Shown one piece after another: positions 18,788 through 28,888 of a stretch of 64,000 nucleotides of DNA. Below the pieces are notes generated by a model. The model was not told where the DNA came from, did no database searches, and worked only from the letters and a program-made list of their open reading frames with translations. Positions within the stretch are counted from its first letter, which is position 1, and the number at the start of each line of letters is the position of its first letter. Origin of the DNA: Symbiodinium natans (lineage: Eukaryota; Sar; Dinophyceae; Suessiales; Symbiodiniaceae); assembly GCA_905221605.1 (NCBI GenBank), contig CAJNDS010002129.1, forward strand, positions 1 to 64,000, read 5' to 3'. The position numbers were made by a program, and so were the translations under genes.

Positions 18788-20759
18788 TCGGAATGTCTTT
18801 CGAGGCTGGTTATGAAGTTTGAGGTTGCGAGGTGAGGGTCTGAAAGGTGCCTGCACGGGGCATGAAGCGTGCGATGTGGAGTGTTGAGGTACTTATGTCG
18901 TGTTTGCTGGGAACTGGGCAGCTGTTTGTGCATGGGAGACAATGGAAGGCGACTAGGGTCGGTAGGCGGTGCTGCGTTCATGCAGTTGCCTGGGCACCAA
19001 GGTCCCACATACCCTGAAACTAGGAACCCTTCTTGAAGGGCCTCTTCTCCTAACCGACTGCTGTATAAGAACTGTGTTAAGATGACGATTGAAGTGACTC
19101 TATCTTAGGGGCCAGCAAAACATGCCGACTGGGTTAGACACCTTCCTGTTGTCACAGGTGTTCTCCGAGCTCTTTCCAGAGTACGTGAGACTCGGTGGAT
19201 GTTGCGCTGAATGATCTGACTCTTAGATAGCTGGCTCAGGCTGTAGATGGCACGGCCTGATTTAGGGTTTAGGGTTTAGGGTTTAGGGTTGCCTTCGGGT
19301 TAACCTTCCGCTACCACGGGACGCCTCACCGTGTACAGTAGTGGGACATTACGCAGAGATGCGTATCGCTGGATTCTCAAATTGTTTCATATGTGCTCGC
19401 GAGGAGAATGAAACACAGGGCCCCAGCAGCAAGATGGATCCGTAGCTTCGTCAGCCAGTTCTGAGGGTTTAGGGTTTAGGGTTTAGGGTTTTTGGTAGTA
19501 GAGCTTGGAATAGTGTGACAGTATGAGCACCTTGTGTGACGCAACGCGGGCTGCTTAGCCCCAGGCTAGATCGATAGTACGCACAAGCACTGAGCTCGTC
19601 AACCCATTGCAAGCTGAACTCTGGCCATTGCCCTCCACATGCTCACGTTGCTGATCAGCTAAAGCTAATGTCTACACTGCAAGAATTCCACAAACCCTCT
19701 GAGCCAATTCGAGTTTTGCAGTTTTGGATGTCGTGGCTGCGCGGCTCCCTCTGTGCAGACGCAGTCTTGCTGCAAACACGAGCCAGGGACCTGGACCCTA
19801 CAACTCTTAACTCTCAGCCATTCTAAGCCAAACTGAAGCGCTGAAACCGAAGCCCCCCAACCTTCAGCCTTAAGCACAGTGCACACATAAAAAGACCATC
19901 AGCCAAAACCCTCGCAATTGTCGAAGCTTGAAGCAAGCACAACAGCCCACACAGTAGCAAACAAAGCTACCTTTTCGCAAGTCAGACTAAAGCCCCATCA
20001 ACAGGGCAAACACAAGCCACACCAATCAGGAACATTTTCTGTACACATAGTCTTGCATGCAGCTCGAATAGGTGTAGGTGCTCTAACCGTCTAGCACCAC
20101 CCATAGCAGGTGGAAATTTACGTTGCTGTTCACAGTCCTTAATAGTACAATAATCCCTATTATGGACTGTGAGTATAAGGGGAAACATCTAAACCCTACC
20201 ACGTATGACTGAACGCACCATATGCCGGACGGAGCTGGAGTTGCGGACGGCGCTCGAGGTGGGAAAGCGTGGTTTAGCAAAAGGGTTTATATAGGGTTTA
20301 GGGTTTATAAGGTTGAGGGTTTAACATTGGGAAAAGTCATGGAAATGGTGGCTCTGGGGGTGCTGGGTAGCTTCGCTTGAGAACTTCGAAACTCCGAAAG
20401 GACGGAGTGTAGAACTTTGAAAGGACGGAGCGTGCTATGGTATCGTATGCTCCGCCCACCCGAACTACCCCCGTGATAATCACCACAAATAACGATTCAA
20501 AAGAAGCCTAGTACATCTTGCTTCACAGGCTCGGGGGGCCTAGGAATCTGGCTTGGGGATTGGCTGTGGGAGCAGGTGTCCCCTGCGCAAAGGCTTATCC
20601 TGGATTCTCACTCATGTGTGGACACCAGAACAGCCATGTACAACAACGTTAAACACGATGGACTACCCTTGTACATATGTGGGAGATTTCTAGCACACCG
20701 CAAAAATTTGCTAGCTCAAGGAACCCGAGAGATCACAGCAGTTTAGGGCAGCGCCCTTC
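18788..20759. other. stretch without a supported gene
   Basis: Contains TTTAGGG tracts at 19259-19290 and 19464-19490, one family A remnant (20120-20190) and a possible short exon at 19421-19463 (PQQQDGSVASSASSE, ending in GAG before GGTTTAGGG). Nothing else recognised. Confidence 0.3.
20120..20190. mobile_element. family A remnant
   Basis: CACAGTCCTTAATAG and TATTATGGACTGTGAGTATA remain as arms; the left terminus is lost and the right one is altered (GGGGAAACATC). Confidence 0.5.
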
Positions 20760-20760
20760 A

Positions 20761-20826
20761 GCCCTAAGCCCTAAGCCCTAAACCCTAAACCCTAAACCCT
20801 AAACCCTAAACCCTAAACCCTAAACC
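20761..20826. repeat. CCCTAAA array
   Basis: Starts as CCCTAAG and becomes CCCTAAA; 24 bp upstream of the next candidate exon. Confidence 0.9.
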
Positions 20827-20850
20827 AAGCAGCTTTAGCACCAAGACCAG

Positions 20851-20933
20851 GGATGCTCGAAGCTTACCCTGAGCGGAGCCAAGCTGGCAGCTGCAGATGT
20901 GGAGGATGCCATGTCGCACGAAGTGGAGTTCAA
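20851..20933 (+). CDS. candidate exon between opposed telomeric arrays
   Basis: Acceptor AGACCAG, then CSKLTLSGAKLAAADVEDAM and SHEVEF; a GC donor (CAA|GCCTTTAGGG) runs into the TTTAGGG array. The LTLSGAKL pattern recalls a leucine-rich or ubiquitin-like strand, but this is not decisive. Confidence 0.55.
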
Positions 20934-20936
20934 GCC

Positions 20937-20996
20937 TTTAGGGTTTAGGGTTTAGGGTTTAGGGGTTAGGGTTTAGGGTTTAGGGTTTAGGGTTTA
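20937..20996. repeat. TTTAGGG array
   Basis: About eight units, starting right at the donor of the preceding exon. Confidence 0.95.
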
Positions 20997-21264
20997 CACT
21001 CCCAAGATGGCCCTAAAATTACCTTAAGGGGGCTTCCTGGGGTCAGGATTGGGGAGCTCAGAACATCTAACTTGTGCTTTTCTAAGTGGAGTTCAGGGGG
21101 CTTCTTGGGTTTCAGAATCTCTAGCTTGTTTGTTGTCTCTCTCTCTCTCCTTCTCTCTCCCTTTGGGGGGATGGGTTGTGAGAATCAGACATGTCACATC
21201 ATGTCCATATTCTCGTCAACATGGCCACTTCATGCTATAGTCAGAGGTAATGTTTCACAAAGTT

Positions 21265-21342
21265 TGGGTTTAGGGTTTAGGATAGGATTCAGGATTTAGG
21301 GTTTAGGGTTCAGGGTTCAGGGTTTAGGGTTTAGGGTTTAGC
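21265..21342. repeat. TTTAGGG/TTCAGGG array
   Basis: Mixed units interrupted by GATAGGATTCAGGA. Confidence 0.9.
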
Positions 21343-21550
21343 AAAAAGGGCAGTTGAGCAGCATTTCTGGCTGGATGAAAGTCCTTCTAGGCATCCCCAG
21401 GCAAAGGACGTGAGGTTCAGCGCGCTTCTGGCCCATGGGGTTACAGGTCGACGATTCACAACAGAGCCTGAAGCAATACCTGTTGCTACATGTGCTATAG
21501 CTGGCGTCATTGACCTTGCTTTGATCTGCTTTATTGGCCATGCACAGAGC

Positions 21551-21623
21551 TGCCCATGTTCCCCAGAGAAGCAGTCCTCAAGATGGATTCTAGTACCCCA
21601 TCTGATAATCCCTATTAAGGACC
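21551..21623. mobile_element. family A element cut off by a CCCTAAA array
   Basis: CCCATGTTCCCC, then GTACCCCATCTGATAATCCC, then TATTAAGGAC follow the family consensus, but where GTTAGTATAAGG should come the sequence becomes CCCAAACCCTAAA. The right terminus is missing. Confidence 0.65.
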
Positions 21624-21703
21624 CCAAACCCTAAACCCTAAACCCTAAACCCTAAACCCTAAACCCTAAACCCTAAACCCTAAACCCTAAACCCTGAACC
21701 CTA
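21624..21703. repeat. CCCTAAA array
   Basis: About 11 units, fused to the broken family A element on the left. Confidence 0.95.
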
Positions 21704-21751
21704 CAAGGGGGTAGGTCCCAAACCCATGAAAGCCGCAAGTGAACCTGCCAG

Positions 21752-21817
21752 GCCTGCATCAAAAGCCTCAGCTTCCCATCCTTGCGGCACCTCGAAGAGC
21801 TGCGCCTCGAGGACCCG
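21752..21817 (+). CDS. candidate exon, leucine-rich repeat-like
   Basis: Acceptor CTGCCAG, donor GTGGGTTTAGGG; exactly 22 codons containing SLSFPSLRHLEELRLEDP, a good leucine-rich repeat pattern (LxxLxxLRL). It lies between a CCCTAAA array upstream and a TTTAGGG array downstream (21822-21855). Possibly part of the gene with leucine-rich exons at 27.0-27.6 kb. Confidence 0.55.
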
Positions 21818-22018
21818 GTGGGTTTAGGGTTTAGGGTTTAGGGTTTAGGGTTTGGGGCTATTAGGGCTTAGAGCGTTATGTATCTTTGCAGGCCGTGGTT
21901 TGTACAACTGCCCAAGCCTTGAGTCCTTGAGCAAGCACAAACCTTAAAGCCAATTTCTGTAATTTCCGACCAGTGTGCTTCGACTCGCGCTTGAAGTCGT
22001 ACCATGGTACTTGTAAGA

Positions 22019-22131
22019 AATGGGCATGTCTCAAAATAGGGGTGCCCTTAATAAAACCCAAAGTTACCAGACTCCTTGTCATCGGAGCCCGTAAAAGAAG
22101 GGCACGGGCACCCCCTACTTCGGAATCCCCC
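22019..22131. mobile_element. TIR element, family F
   Basis: ATGGGCATGTCTCAAAATAG at the left and GGGCACCCCCTACTTCGG at the right are inverted relatives. CCCTAAA/CCCTGAA units follow at 22138-22190. Confidence 0.6.
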
Positions 22132-23115
22132 GACTTCCTAAACCCTAAACCCTGAACCCTGAACCCTGAACCCTAAACCCTAAACCCTGCTGAAGGACCT
22201 TACACTGCACCCTGCGAGCCTGGACCACTTAGCCAGCGCCCCTCAGCCCTTCTTGGCTGCTTCGACCGGCTCAGGGTGGCGGGTCTGGGGATGCTTCGGG
22301 TTTGTGGGGGGGGGGGGGTAGGGTTTAGGGTTAGGGTTTAGGGCTAAAGGTTTAGGGTTTAGGGTTGAGGGTTGAGGGTTCGCGCAGGGCTCTTGTACCG
22401 ATAAAGTCTTATGCACCACCTCCTCAGCCTTGAGTCGTGTTGGACTTGCAGCACTGGCTATGTCCTGCAGTCGACGCTTCCGTAATCTGTCATGGGGACT
22501 CTTCGCCGGCCTTGGTCCTCGAAGTTATTTTGCTATGTGTATATATGTCTGTATACATATATATATATATATATACATATACATACACATTCAACATTCA
22601 TTCATTCATTCATTCACTCATTCATTCATTCATGCATGCATGCATTGATTCATTCATATATATATATATATATTCCTCCAAGTTCCTGCCATACGCCATA
22701 CGCCGTTTCGTGTGTTCGCGGCGCAAGAGTTGAACATGAGATGAGGCTGATGGAGCGGTGGCCAGCGCCGAACACGTGTTGTCCCCATGACTTGGCCCCT
22801 TTCAATGTTTTCCTCCGGCATTCTTAAGCCAGCCGCACGTAGTGGCTATCAACCCTGAAGCCAGTGTTGTGACTGAGGCCTTTCAAAATCCTGGACCTCT
22901 GCCGGCAGGCCGAGGGGAAGATGTGGTGGGAGCCTAAGATTTCGGGGGTGCCAGGTGATTTTTTGTTGCGGTTTAGGGCACAGGGTTCTTAGGGCCGAAA
23001 AGTAAGACCTGAATATTGAGATGAAGGTCACGCTTGGTTTTCTGTCTTTTGACTTGTGGGGTTCATGTCGGGCTTGTGCCAGCGACTTGGGTCTAAGGTT
23101 TTCGGGTTGATCTAA
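22132..23115. other. stretch without a supported gene
   Basis: Holds CCCTAAA (22138-22190) and TTTAGGG (22317-22380) tracts and the AT/ATTC microsatellite. ORFs here derive from the microsatellite. Confidence 0.3.
22555..22672. repeat. (TA)n-(ATTC)n-(TGCA)n-(TA)n compound microsatellite
   Basis: Two TA tracts enclose ATTC and GCAT repeats. Confidence 0.95.
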
Positions 23116-23312
23116 CATAGGGGTTTGAATAATTAGAGTAGGCTTTTTTGCGTGGTAAAATTTTAGAATTATTTTTGTTGGACTAGAAGCGAATACCCTA
23201 AACCCTAAACCCTAAACCCTAAACCCTAAACCCTAAACCCTAAACCCTAAACCCTAAACCCTAAACCCTAAACCCTAAACCCAATACTACTCGTAATTGT
23301 CCGACCCCTATG
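23116..23312. mobile_element. TIR element, family B, with nested CCCTAAA array
   Basis: Terminal repeats CATAGGGGTTTGAATAATTA (left) and TAATTGTCCGACCCCTATG (right) pair over about 26 bp, continuing GAGTAG/CTACTC. The interior holds AT-rich sequence and then about 12 CCCTAAA units (23196-23282), absent from shorter copies. Confidence 0.8.
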
Positions 23313-23388
23313 GTACGTGGAGGTCATACTGGGTTGTCCGACAAGCCCTGGCCTCGCCACAGATTTCTGCAAGTTTTGTCGGCCTAGA

Positions 23389-23437
23389 CCCTAAACCCTA
23401 AACCCTAAACCCTAAACCCTAAACCCTAAACCCTAAA
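23389..23437. repeat. CCCTAAA array
   Basis: About seven units; unique DNA on both sides. Confidence 0.95.
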
Positions 23438-23514
23438 GGAAACAACTTGCGTGACAAGAGCCATCATCGAGCTTGAAGGGGCGACTGCAGAGCCTGGCAA
23501 GTGTTGAACAGACC

Positions 23515-23611
23515 TTGGAGTTTTCGCCCTTACACTAACAGTCCGTAATAGGGATTGCAATGGTACTACAATCCCAATTAAGGACTGTTAGAAGAAGGGG
23601 GAACATCCCAA
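23515..23611. mobile_element. TIR element, family A
   Basis: A diverged left end (TTGGAGTTTTCGCCCTTACA), a central AACAGTCCGTAATAGGG, and a well kept right end (AAGGACTGTTAGAAG, GGGGGAACATCCCAA). Confidence 0.8.
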
Positions 23612-24615
23612 GTTGCCACTGAAGTTTGTGGAGTGAAGGAAGCAAGCGGTTCCCCGACTTAGGTCGCGGACCCCAGCCTTGTGGCCGGGGGCACAGCGGA
23701 GGAGGAGGAGGAGCTGGAGCTGGATTTGCTTCTTGACTTTGTTTCGAGCTTCGGGGCTTGTAGGATTTGTCGTGTTGGGTTCAGTCTTTTTTCACACAGG
23801 ATCCAGGGAGGAACTTCGAAAAAACCCCTGGTTACAGGAGCTGTGTGTGTTATGGCAACCATTTCGCAGCTTCCTTTGTGTTGGAAGCACCGGCTTCAGA
23901 TCCTGCGCCTAGCGCCCCCAAGCAGGAATCTAGGCTTTAGCTACAATATAACTTGAATGACAAACATGAGCCAAGTCGGCTCCGCTTCGAGGGCACAAAC
24001 TTTTGCTCCAGCTGTCAGCCTCATTTTGTTAGGAACACTTTGTGGGTGCAAGACCTGGATGAGTATGAGTGCAAGCGGTTTCTGAACACTCCCTGAATGG
24101 ATCACAGACAAAGAGGATGGAACCTCATTCTATGATTTCAAGAATTTCTTTGTAAGGAAATTAGCTAGCATGTGCACTTTGTTTTGGAACATGTTTTGCG
24201 GAGAGCTTCTCCCTCAAACATGTTTGTCAGAATTTCTGTAAGCGCTGTACTTCCTCAAGTTGTGGCATGCTGCAAGCTTCACGTGCCGACACAGCCTTCT
24301 CCCGATTTGGTGAGGGCTTCAGAAATTCTTGTCCACCCTGTGAACACCGGTGAAACCGGCTTGATGCGTAAAGCCTAACCCTGCCGTGTGTTGGGCTGGC
24401 AGCGTGGGCTTTCCCCGATGTGTGTTAAAGTTGAGGTTATAATATGAGTATATATTATATATTCATTAGAATCCTATAACTACACGATAGCTACAATATA
24501 GGTACATTATAGCTGTCTGATAACTTTGTTTTGCTGATTTGGTGATTGAGGTTCGGCGACGATGTGGCTGAGGTCTTGGAGGCTCGGCCTTCAGGCGAAC
24601 ATTTGTCTTGTTAAG
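23612..24615. other. stretch without a supported gene
   Basis: An ORF around 23680-23960 contains a Glu/Leu-rich start but no domain or exon edges. An AT-rich island lies at 24430-24525. No telomeric tract, unusual here. Confidence 0.3.
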
Positions 24616-24714
24616 GTTTAGGGTTTAGGGTTTAGGGTTTAGGGTTTAGGGTTTAGGGTTTAGGGTTTAGGGTTTAGGGTTTAGGGTTTAGGGTTTAGGG
24701 TTTAGGGTTTAGGG
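24616..24714. repeat. TTTAGGG array, 14 units
   Basis: Essentially perfect heptamers on the + strand. Confidence 0.95.
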
Positions 24715-26604
24715 AGACTAGCCTGACATGTTGGTGTCAGAGTCGCCAATACCGATCCTGTACCCCATGGAGCCCTTGTCCGACAATCGCAGGGGGAAGT
24801 GGTGGAGAAGGGCCCTCCTCAACGCAGAAGAGCCCTAGTAAGACCCTAAAAACCCAGAGAAAAACCCGAATACAACACAACAAAAACAGGAAGCCCCACT
24901 AAAACCAACCCATTAAATACTCATTAAAACCACAAAACAACCCCGTCAAAAAAAAAAAAAACGTAAAGAAAACATAAGCAACCCTAGACTGAACCCGAAG
25001 GCCTCTGCTGCGCCAGCCCGCATGGAGCAGGGCTCCATGTCCACGTTGCCTGACGCCGGCTTGCAATTGTTTTGGGTTTGCCGGAAGTGTCCCTACAGCC
25101 TAGACCCTGAGCCCTAAACGGGTCTAGGGTCTCCCCTCATCAGGGAGGAGGTAGGCATGTGTAGGCCCATGAAGCCATGGCCCCCCCTGGGGCACCTGGA
25201 GATCACTGGAGAGGCCCTGCTTTCCGGGAGCCAAGAAAGAGCCCCATATCCAAAAAGTCCAAAGCCATAAGTCCGAAACCTCAAGTCCTAAAGCCCGAAA
25301 TCCTAAACAGCACACACACACACATCAAAATCCTAAAGCCCGAAATCCTCAGCCATAAATACCCTAACAGCATCCTGAACCCTGAGTCCTAACGCCTACC
25401 GGTTGCCTGAGATTTGCCCGAAGCTTCGATATTCTCATTCTAGAATGGCTGGTTATCCGAATCCAGCAGGGATGCAATCAAAGGAACCCCCAACAAAAAG
25501 ACCAGAAGTGGTTCAGGGTACGAGGTACCAGAGACCTTTCCGTCAGGCGTCGTTCAATGAGTGCTCATATACCCGAACTGGAGCAGTTGCCGCCATGAGG
25601 TAGACGAACGAGGTAGACTCCTAAACAGAACTCGGACCCTAAACCCTAAACCCTAAACCCTAAACCCTAAACCCTAAACCCTAAACCGAAGCACAAACGT
25701 CACAAGAGCCATCCCGAAGCATCCGTGAGCTTCGAGCTGGGTTGCTGTGAGTCTGAGGAGGAAGGAAGATCAGGTCTTCGCACCTTTGCACTTGTGCACA
25801 GCCCCTGCACCTTGGGCTTACTTTGGGCTTCGACTTCCGGGGGGGGGGGGGGCTAAACCCTAAACCCTACACCCGAGGGGGGGGGGGGGGGCGGGGGTTG
25901 GGGGGGGTTCTCCAAAATTTCGAGTCCCTGCCCGGATCCTTGCGATACCACGGCGTCCGCAAGACAAGGGCCCAAGTAGGACACCGGCTGGGAAAGCCCT
26001 GCCCATGTGGGGAGATTTGGGTTTAGGGGTTTAGGGATGTTTAGGGTTTAAGGGTTTAGGGTTTAGGGTAGGGCTTTGTCTGATTAGTTTTGTTCATGTG
26101 CACTGGTGCTATCGTGGAGCGATGGTGCAGTCACATTCCCGTCTAAGGCAGTAGCACAGCGCGGGTTCAAAAAAAAGGGTTTAGGGTTTAGGGTTTAGGA
26201 TTTAGGGTTTAGGGTTTAGGGTTTAGAGTGTTTAACGGAACCTTTGAGGCAGAGTAGCTGTCTTCGTGGCAGTGGCTGTGGCAATCTCATAAGCGGCTCT
26301 GAGGTTGTGAGTTGCTTCACTTCAGACTTGAGCAAAACTGCTTGGTCAGCATGGAGCATGTAACTCTACTCCCTCAAGCTCTTTCATACGGAGACCCGCA
26401 TAAACCCTAAAACCCTACACCCTAAACCCTACATCCTAAACCCTAAGCCCTAAACCCTACATGTTCTTAAGCTCCCCGCGCCGTGAAGCAAGGCTCGCCA
26501 AGTGATGCTTGGTCGCCGCTTTGGCGCAGCCTTCCGCTCGGCCTGACCGAGCCACGGCGAGGGTTTGCGGTTGAAGCTTTGAGGTCTTTTGGGTTAGTTT
26601 CGGG
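24715..26604. other. stretch without a supported gene
   Basis: Includes CCCTAAA tracts (25637-25687, 26400-26460), TTTAGGG tracts (26022-26072, 26178-26228), poly-G runs (25840-25855, 25876-25893) and a tRNA-like fragment (26113-26168). No exon convincing enough to list. Confidence 0.3.
26113..26176 (+). repeat. tRNA-like (SINE-like) fragment
   Basis: GATGGTGCAGTC resembles a pol III A box and GCGGGTTCAA a B box. An A run follows and then TTTAGGG units. It is too short and diverged for a functional tRNA; a retroposed remnant is my inference. Confidence 0.3.
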
Positions 26605-26679
26605 TTTAGGGTTTAGGGTTTAGGGTTCAGGGTTCAGGGTTCAGGGTTCAGGGTTCAGGGTTCAGGGTTCAGGGTTCAG
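26605..26679. repeat. TTTAGGG x3 then TTCAGGG x7
   Basis: A sharp switch from one heptamer to a homogenised one-base variant. Confidence 0.95.
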
Positions 26680-27022
26680 AGGTTAAGGTTGAGGGTTTTG
26701 TCATACACCTCGGCCTCAGTATGGGCTGAACCATGCAAAGGGCTTTGATATTGGACTTCGGTATGGTTCGATAGTACATCGTTTGACACCACTTGAAATG
26801 ACGCCAACAATCGACACATCCTAGAGTGCCTGCGCCCGCAGCATCTCACAGCGATCCTTTGAGTTCTGCCACGTTTCAGCCCTAAACCCTATAACCCCTA
26901 ATCCCTAAACCCGCTGAGCTTAGGGGTGCTATCCAAAAAGGAGGCCCGAAACCCTAAACCCTAAACCCTAGACCCTAGACCCTAAACCCTAACCCCATAA
27001 GATGCGGGTACAGATGCCCCAG

Positions 27023-27586
27023 GAGTTGGAGCTCTCCGGCAACGCGCTGAGCGACCACGCCGCTGGGCCGTTCTGGAAGATGCCTTGCTGTCTGGAATGC
27101 CCTCAGAAGTAGCTGGGTTTAGGGTTTAGGGTTTAGGGTCCTTAATAGGGATTATAACAGGGGGGGGTACTCTAATCCCTATTGAAGGACTCTTATGTTT
27201 GTATCAGGGGGAACATCCCAACCCTTAGGCCTTAAGCCTCAAGTCTTTTAAGGCCATCGCGGCTCTTAGCGGCGCTTTGCGCGGCCACACGGCGCTGCGC
27301 CATGCGGCCGCAACATCATGGGATTTCGCAGAGTTTGCAACCTGTAAAACCTTCAAGCCCTTAACTCGAGGTCTCGGCTGTGGGCTAAATTTGGGCCCAT
27401 GGTTTTCGAAGGAGGTGACCCCTGAGAGCCTGGATCCCTGGGAGAGTTCGATGTGTAAACTCGAAACGGCCCTAAACCCTCAACCCTAAACCCTAAACCC
27501 CACGCCTCCCAGGCCTGGGCCTACGGGGAAATCGCTGCAAAGACATCGACCGCCTCTCGGACCTGGTCTCGCGCGGCTGCGTGGAG
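27023..27586 (+). CDS. three micro-exons rebuilding leucine-rich repeats
   Basis: Exons 27023-27061 (39 nt), 27253-27298 (46 nt) and 27513-27586 (74 nt). Removing two GC-AG introns (191 and 214 bp) gives one frame: ELELSGNALSDHAA, then IAALSGALRGHTALR, then LGLRGNRCKDIDRLSDLVSR. This is the ribonuclease-inhibitor type of leucine-rich repeat (LxLxGN followed by a helix with AL..AL). The phase agrees at both joins, and GC occurs at both edges of each intron. The first intron holds a TTTAGGG tract and a family A transposon; the second ends with CCCTAAA units. A GT follows the last exon. A cytosolic protein-interaction role is the family norm; the rest of the gene is not resolved. Confidence 0.75.
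27139..27221. mobile_element. family A element fused to a TTTAGGG tract
   Basis: The left end is replaced by TTTAGGG units that run straight into TCCTTAATAGGGATTA; the right end GGGGGAACATCCCAA is intact. Confidence 0.75.
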
Positions 27587-27692
27587 GTGCGCGAGTCTTC
27601 GTCACGGTCAAAGACCTCAACTACCAAGTGCTTAGGAATCCCCCCGCAAAAGAATAACAAGATTCTTCCTTCTAAGGGCAACATAGGGATGA

Positions 27693-27724
27693 TTTTTTTT
27701 TTTTTTTTTTGGGGGGGGGGGGGG
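27693..27724. repeat. T18-G14 homopolymer junction
   Basis: The same T-to-G arrangement as at 17106. Confidence 0.95.
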
Positions 27725-28032
27725 TTCGGCAAGTAATAGTCAACCTAAGGCTTAGGCCCCTAGAGGGAAAGAAAGGGGGAGCCCATAAGCCTAAGCAGCC
27801 CTAAACTCCGATCGCACATCTTTTGAGGGGGGGCCTGGGTCCATGAACAGCAGTGTCTTCACGATGTTTGGGGAACCCCTGAGATGGCATGCAAGGCTCG
27901 TCATCTGATTCTGAGCCCAACTATGTATATGTAAGAGTCCTGCGGAAATTCCAGTGAGGGATGGACGAAGTCTAATGGCATGGCAGCTGCTAGGGCCGCT
28001 AGGGGCAACAGCCTTCCCCAACTACAAATTGT

Positions 28033-28090
28033 ACTTCCTTATGGTTCCTTTAACCCTTATACCAGAATAACCCCCCAAAACCGCATCTAC
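28033..28090. mobile_element. family B fragment
   Basis: CCTTATGGTTCCTTTAA and AATAACCCCCCAAAACC match the interior of the copies at 14967 and 53332. Confidence 0.5.
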
Positions 28091-28115
28091 TTCTTAAGGC
28101 CTAAATTTCTCCCAG

Positions 28116-28194
28116 AACCCCGGACCGTAGAAGAACGCCAGACCCTGGTTCGGGAGGCTTTGGATCTGTCCGACAATCTTCTCAATGACGCCAA
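28116..28194 (+). CDS. candidate exon
   Basis: Acceptor CTCCCAG, GC donor after GCCAA. Reads PRTVEERQTLVREALDLSDN and LLNDAK, an acidic helix. Similar wording (RDLSDN) appears in the exon at 28786, suggesting one gene with related helical segments. Confidence 0.5.
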
Positions 28195-28505
28195 GCTTCA
28201 ATTTTGGGATACGGGCCGGTTCGGAATTCGGGGTTTCATGTGTGCGTGTGTGCGCAACTCTGCTCAGTTGACTTGTAGCAGATCTTGAAATGACGACCTG
28301 GTCAGTCTTGTGAGTCTTGTGGCCTCGTACCCGAGCTCTGCGCGCTCTTTCAACCCTTCCACAGTCCCTTTTAGTCCAACTTCATGAACAGCTTGCCAAA
28401 TAGGTGTTGGATGCTTGACTTTTCTATCCAGGAGCTCTTTCCTTCATGTCGCCCTAGGGCTGCAGAATCTAGGGGTTTTTTAGTCTTGGGGCGGCTGCAT
28501 CTCAG

Positions 28506-28598
28506 GACAAGAGCATTCAGCAGCTCTGCGAAATTCTGGGCGCGCCTGGATGCCGACTCGTTGAGCTGCTGCTCGCTCAAAAATCAGCACGCTGCGAC
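28506..28598 (+). CDS. candidate exon
   Basis: Acceptor CATCTCAG, then DKSIQQLCEILGAPGCRLVE and LLLAQKSARCD; GA donor possible. A helical pattern with clear hydrophobic spacing. Family unknown. Confidence 0.55.
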
Positions 28599-28645
28599 GA
28601 TCGACCCCCCTGACCCTTCGAACTTCCTGGGCATATGTGCGCACC

Positions 28646-28719
28646 TTGGGATGTTCCCCCTTATACTAACGTACCCCTATTATGATCCCTTTTAAGGACT
28701 GTCAGGGGGAACATCCCAA
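28646..28719. mobile_element. TIR element, family A (short copy)
   Basis: Perfect outer ends TTGGGATGTTCCCCC and GGGGGAACATCCCAA. Flanks TGCGCACC and TGTGTACC are a possible decayed 8-bp target duplication. Confidence 0.85.
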
Positions 28720-28785
28720 TGTGTACCTGTGGACCCTCAGCCAAAATCCACCTGTAGCTTCTGTGCTTGGGTCTTGGCCAACAAG

Positions 28786-28888
28786 TGGCTGCCGTGAACG
28801 CCACAGTTGCATCCGCCGTCAGGGATCTTTCGGACAATCGGCGGCTCTCCTCAGCGTCACTGAAGACGCTGTTTGCCAAGCTGCCCAG
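28786..28888 (+). CDS. candidate exon
   Basis: Acceptor CAACAAG, then VAAVNATVASAVRDLSDNRR, LSSASLKTLFAKLP; ends before GAGGGG. Helical; unknown family, likely the same gene as 28116. Confidence 0.5.

Noticed and set aside
26113-26176. Functional tRNA gene
   Set aside because: No complete cloverleaf can be drawn; only A- and B-box-like pieces remain.
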